Shown piece after piece: positions 21,058-22,225 of a DNA stretch of 22,225 nt. Both the position numbers and the translations under genes were made by a program. The DNA lies in IMG/VR virus record IMGVR_UViG_3300048999_000031, positions 1 to 22,225 of that record; one strand, 5' to 3'. Source of the stretch: a virus. The first letter of the stretch is position 1. Each line of letters opens with the position of its first letter. The notes under the pieces are model-generated. The model had not been told where the DNA came from. It made no database searches and saw only the letters and a program-made list of their open reading frames with translations.

Positions 21058-21224
21058 TCCAGTACCCATGCCACGCAAATCAGGAACAGCATGATCGGCA
21101 AGAAAACGAGGGACGTATACCCGAAGTCGTTCTTCACGCTCGCCAACCACACTACGAAAGCGATCCAGAGAGCGAAGCCGCCGTGCGTCAGCACGAACAG
21201 CTGAGTGCCCGACAGCTTCGCCAT
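21033..21224 (-). CDS. Small two-helix membrane protein
   Basis: A 63-aa protein. Two hydrophobic segments are visible (LFVLTHGGFALWIAFVVWL and LVFLPIMLFLICVAWVLEW) separated by a short polar loop (ASVKNDFGYTS), with a short polar C-terminus (NTSTRT). AGGAG lies upstream and overlaps the previous stop; it could serve GTG 21227 (6-nt gap) or ATG 21224 (9-nt gap). It overlaps the methyltransferase start by 25 nt. Size and topology are compatible with a holin, but no lysin or spanin is adjacent, so an unknown envelope function is the safer call. Confidence 0.65.
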   Translation of the reverse strand: MAKLSGTQLFVLTHGGFALWIAFVVWLASVKNDFGYTSLVFLPIMLFLICVAWVLEWNTSTRT

Positions 21225-21236
21225 CACTGGTTACTC

Positions 21237-21647
21237 CTACTTCGCCGCGCCAGCAACGCCCGGCGGATGCCAGGACTTGTTGCCGTGCTTGTCGATGCGC
21301 GGAGTGTTGCCGTTGTCTTCGCGACCGAGACCGTGCGCGGCCCCGCCGAGGCGGTTCTCGCCGTCGGCCATGCCGCCGCTGGAGAGATCGACGTCGGCGT
21401 TCTTCTCGTGCGCCCTCTCCATCTTCTCCATGTTCACGGCGTGGCCCTCTTCGTTGTCCGCAGACAACTTCTCGAGACGCTCGCCGACGACGTCGCGAGT
21501 AGCTTCGAGGTCGACGTGGTTGACGCCGATCTCGCGAGGTTCAACCGTCTTGCCTTCCTTGCGCTCGCGCTGATCGCGTTCGAAGTCAGACTCGGCGTTT
21601 GCAGGTGCAGCCGCGCGAGCGGTCTGCGTGGTGTTGTCCTTGGCCAT
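21237..21647 (-). CDS. Hypothetical polar protein
   Basis: A 136-aa hydrophilic protein. Residues 20-75 are strongly charged (SDFERDQRERKEGKTVEPRE, then VVGERLEKLSADNEEGHAVN), and the rest is Gly/Asn/His-rich (LGGAAHGLGREDNGNTP). Most of it is probably disordered. No motif is recognised. ATG 21647 has a good AAGGAG site 9 nt upstream, and the stop lies inside the next gene's ribosome site. It lies upstream of the membrane protein and the sugar cassette. It may be an accessory or minor virion protein, but nothing shows this directly. Confidence 0.6.
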   Translation of the reverse strand: MAKDNTTQTARAAAPANAESDFERDQRERKEGKTVEPREIGVNHVDLEATRDVVGERLEKLSADNEEGHAVNMEKMERAHEKNADVDLSSGGMADGENRLGGAAHGLGREDNGNTPRIDKHGNKSWHPPGVAGAAK

Positions 21648-21685
21648 CTAGCCAGTCTCCTTGATATTCACGCCTCAAGTAGACC

Positions 21686-21715
21686 CGCGCGCCGGAGAGG
21701 CACAACCGGCGCGCG
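21686..21715 (-). terminator. GC-rich hairpin between the two right-hand genes
   Basis: A perfect 10-bp stem (cgcgcgccgg / ccggcgcgcg) with a 10-nt loop lies 27 nt past the stop of the upstream gene. There is no U-run after it. Terminator-like or mRNA-stability element in an otherwise tightly packed operon. Confidence 0.5.
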
Positions 21716-21741
21716 AGGGTGATGACTTGTTTCGTTGCCGA

Positions 21742-22167
21742 TTACTCGGCGGCCGGAGTGCCAGCCGTGACGGCGTCCGCGACCTTCTGCGCGTTCGAGG
21801 TCTCGGCGGCCTGGATGGCGTCGATGGTGTCGGACAGTGCCTGGACGGCGGCCGGATCGACACCGGCAGCAATCGCATCCGCAAGCTGCTGCTTGAGGGT
21901 GGCGATCTGGTCGTTGCTGTGATCGACGACGGCCTTGACCGCGTCGACGACCGAGCTCTCCGCCTGGACCGAGACCAGGAGGGCGTCTGCCTTTGCCTTG
22001 ACGTCTGCAACTGAAGTCATGATGGTGCTTTCTTTCGCTTCGATACGCCCCAGTCTACGAAGAGTCTCCACCTGCATCATGAGGACATGATGAATGTCCC
22101 TTTGCAGGTGATGCGCCCAAGCCGGAGCTTCACTTGGGAGCGAACCAATCTCGATCTCGATTTTCAT
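21742..22167 (-). CDS. Hypothetical helical/coiled-coil phage protein
   Basis: A 141-aa protein. The N-terminal 48 residues (MKIEIEIGSLPSEAPAWAHH, then IHHVLMMQVETLRRL) lead into a long helical, Ala/Val-rich body (VADVKAKADALLVSVQAESS, later IATLKQQLADAIAAG) and an Ala-rich end (VADAVTAGTPAAE). The type is common in phage structural operons, with unknown function. ATG 22167 overlaps the preceding stop as ATGA and has AAAGGTG 5 nt upstream. An internal ATG at 22020 could give a 92-aa form but has a poor ribosome site. A role in head or scaffold assembly is possible but unshown. Confidence 0.65.
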   Translation of the reverse strand: MKIEIEIGSLPSEAPAWAHHLQRDIHHVLMMQVETLRRLGRIEAKESTIMTSVADVKAKADALLVSVQAESSVVDAVKAVVDHSNDQIATLKQQLADAIAAGVDPAAVQALSDTIDAIQAAETSNAQKVADAVTAGTPAAE

Positions 22168-22225
22168 GCTGGCACCTTTCTGTGCGGTTTCGACGTGACC
22201 TTGTACAGAGTGTGCTCACCGTGCT
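22164..22225 (-). CDS. C-terminal end of an unidentified CDS (partial at right edge)
   Basis: The minus strand is open from the right edge to TGA 22164 and would encode HGEHTLYKVTSKPHRKVPA (19 residues visible). Its stop overlaps the next ATG as ATGA, the same coupling used repeatedly in this operon. The fragment is too short to identify. A strong terminator or promoter is not visible before it. Confidence 0.45.
   Translation of the reverse strand, partial: HGEHTLYKVTSKPHRKVPA

Noticed and set aside
21058-21150. N-terminal extension of the methyltransferase
   Set aside because: It lies across the membrane-protein gene, with no conserved sequence and no ribosome site.
21033-21224. Holin call for the two-helix membrane protein
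   Set aside because: Topology fits, but no endolysin or spanin is nearby, so the specific function is not supported.
1-22225. CRISPR array, tRNA, integrase, att sites or insertion sequences
   Set aside because: No short regularly spaced repeats, cloverleaf, recombinase, transposase or flanking inverted repeats were seen. The repeats present lie inside the tape measure, fibre and Pro/Ala genes, or are short intergenic elements.

Overview
This GC-rich window holds part of a tailed-phage (or prophage) structural operon. All supported genes are on the minus strand, so transcription runs from the right edge (22225) to the left edge (1). No integrase, terminase, portal, lysis cassette, tRNA or host gene is visible. 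Portal and terminase, if present, would lie beyond the right edge. A tail tube protein and a 934-aa tape measure with no sheath or baseplate-wedge genes point to a siphovirus. The family mix (DUF2213 protease/scaffold, Gp24-type cement protein, DUF2184 capsid, DUF4054 connector, and a tail-hub family I associate with alphaproteobacterial phages) suggests a Gram-negative, probably alphaproteobacterial, host. That host call is inference.

Layout in transcription order. (1) 22225-21033: the tail of an unidentified CDS, a helical protein, a polar protein and a two-helix membrane protein. (2) 21057-18167: a compact sugar-modification cassette of an O-methyltransferase-like protein, a glycosyltransferase, a 37-aa one-helix membrane peptide, a GT2-like and a GT8-like glycosyltransferase. 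Four junctions in a row are 4-nt ATGA/GTGA stop-start overlaps. (3) 18183-15357: head morphogenesis, with a DUF2213 protease/scaffold containing a likely internal scaffold start, a cement protein and the major capsid protein, separated by GC-rich hairpins. (4) 15269-12081: a hypothetical protein, DUF4054 connector, head-closure candidate, an orphan 351-aa protein, a Pro/Ala-rich membrane-anchored protein and a tail-terminator candidate. (5) 12078-7492: tail tube, tail assembly chaperones with a correctly phased -1 slippery heptamer, a gp10-like protein and the tape measure. (6) 7490-1: distal tail protein, hub, three tail-tip/fibre proteins, and a very large fibre with two tandem SPRY-like domains that runs off the left edge. 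That last gene is open from 2779 to base 1 (926 codons without a stop).

The most interesting features are the glycan cassette embedded in the virion operon, which may decorate virion proteins; the AAATTTT frameshift site joining the tail chaperones; the Nu3-like nested scaffold start; the shared 13-bp initiation motif plus hairpins around the high-copy capsid genes; and the duplicated SPRY modules in the fibre. Genes are packed almost without gaps, and no gene-free stretch exceeds about 100 bases.
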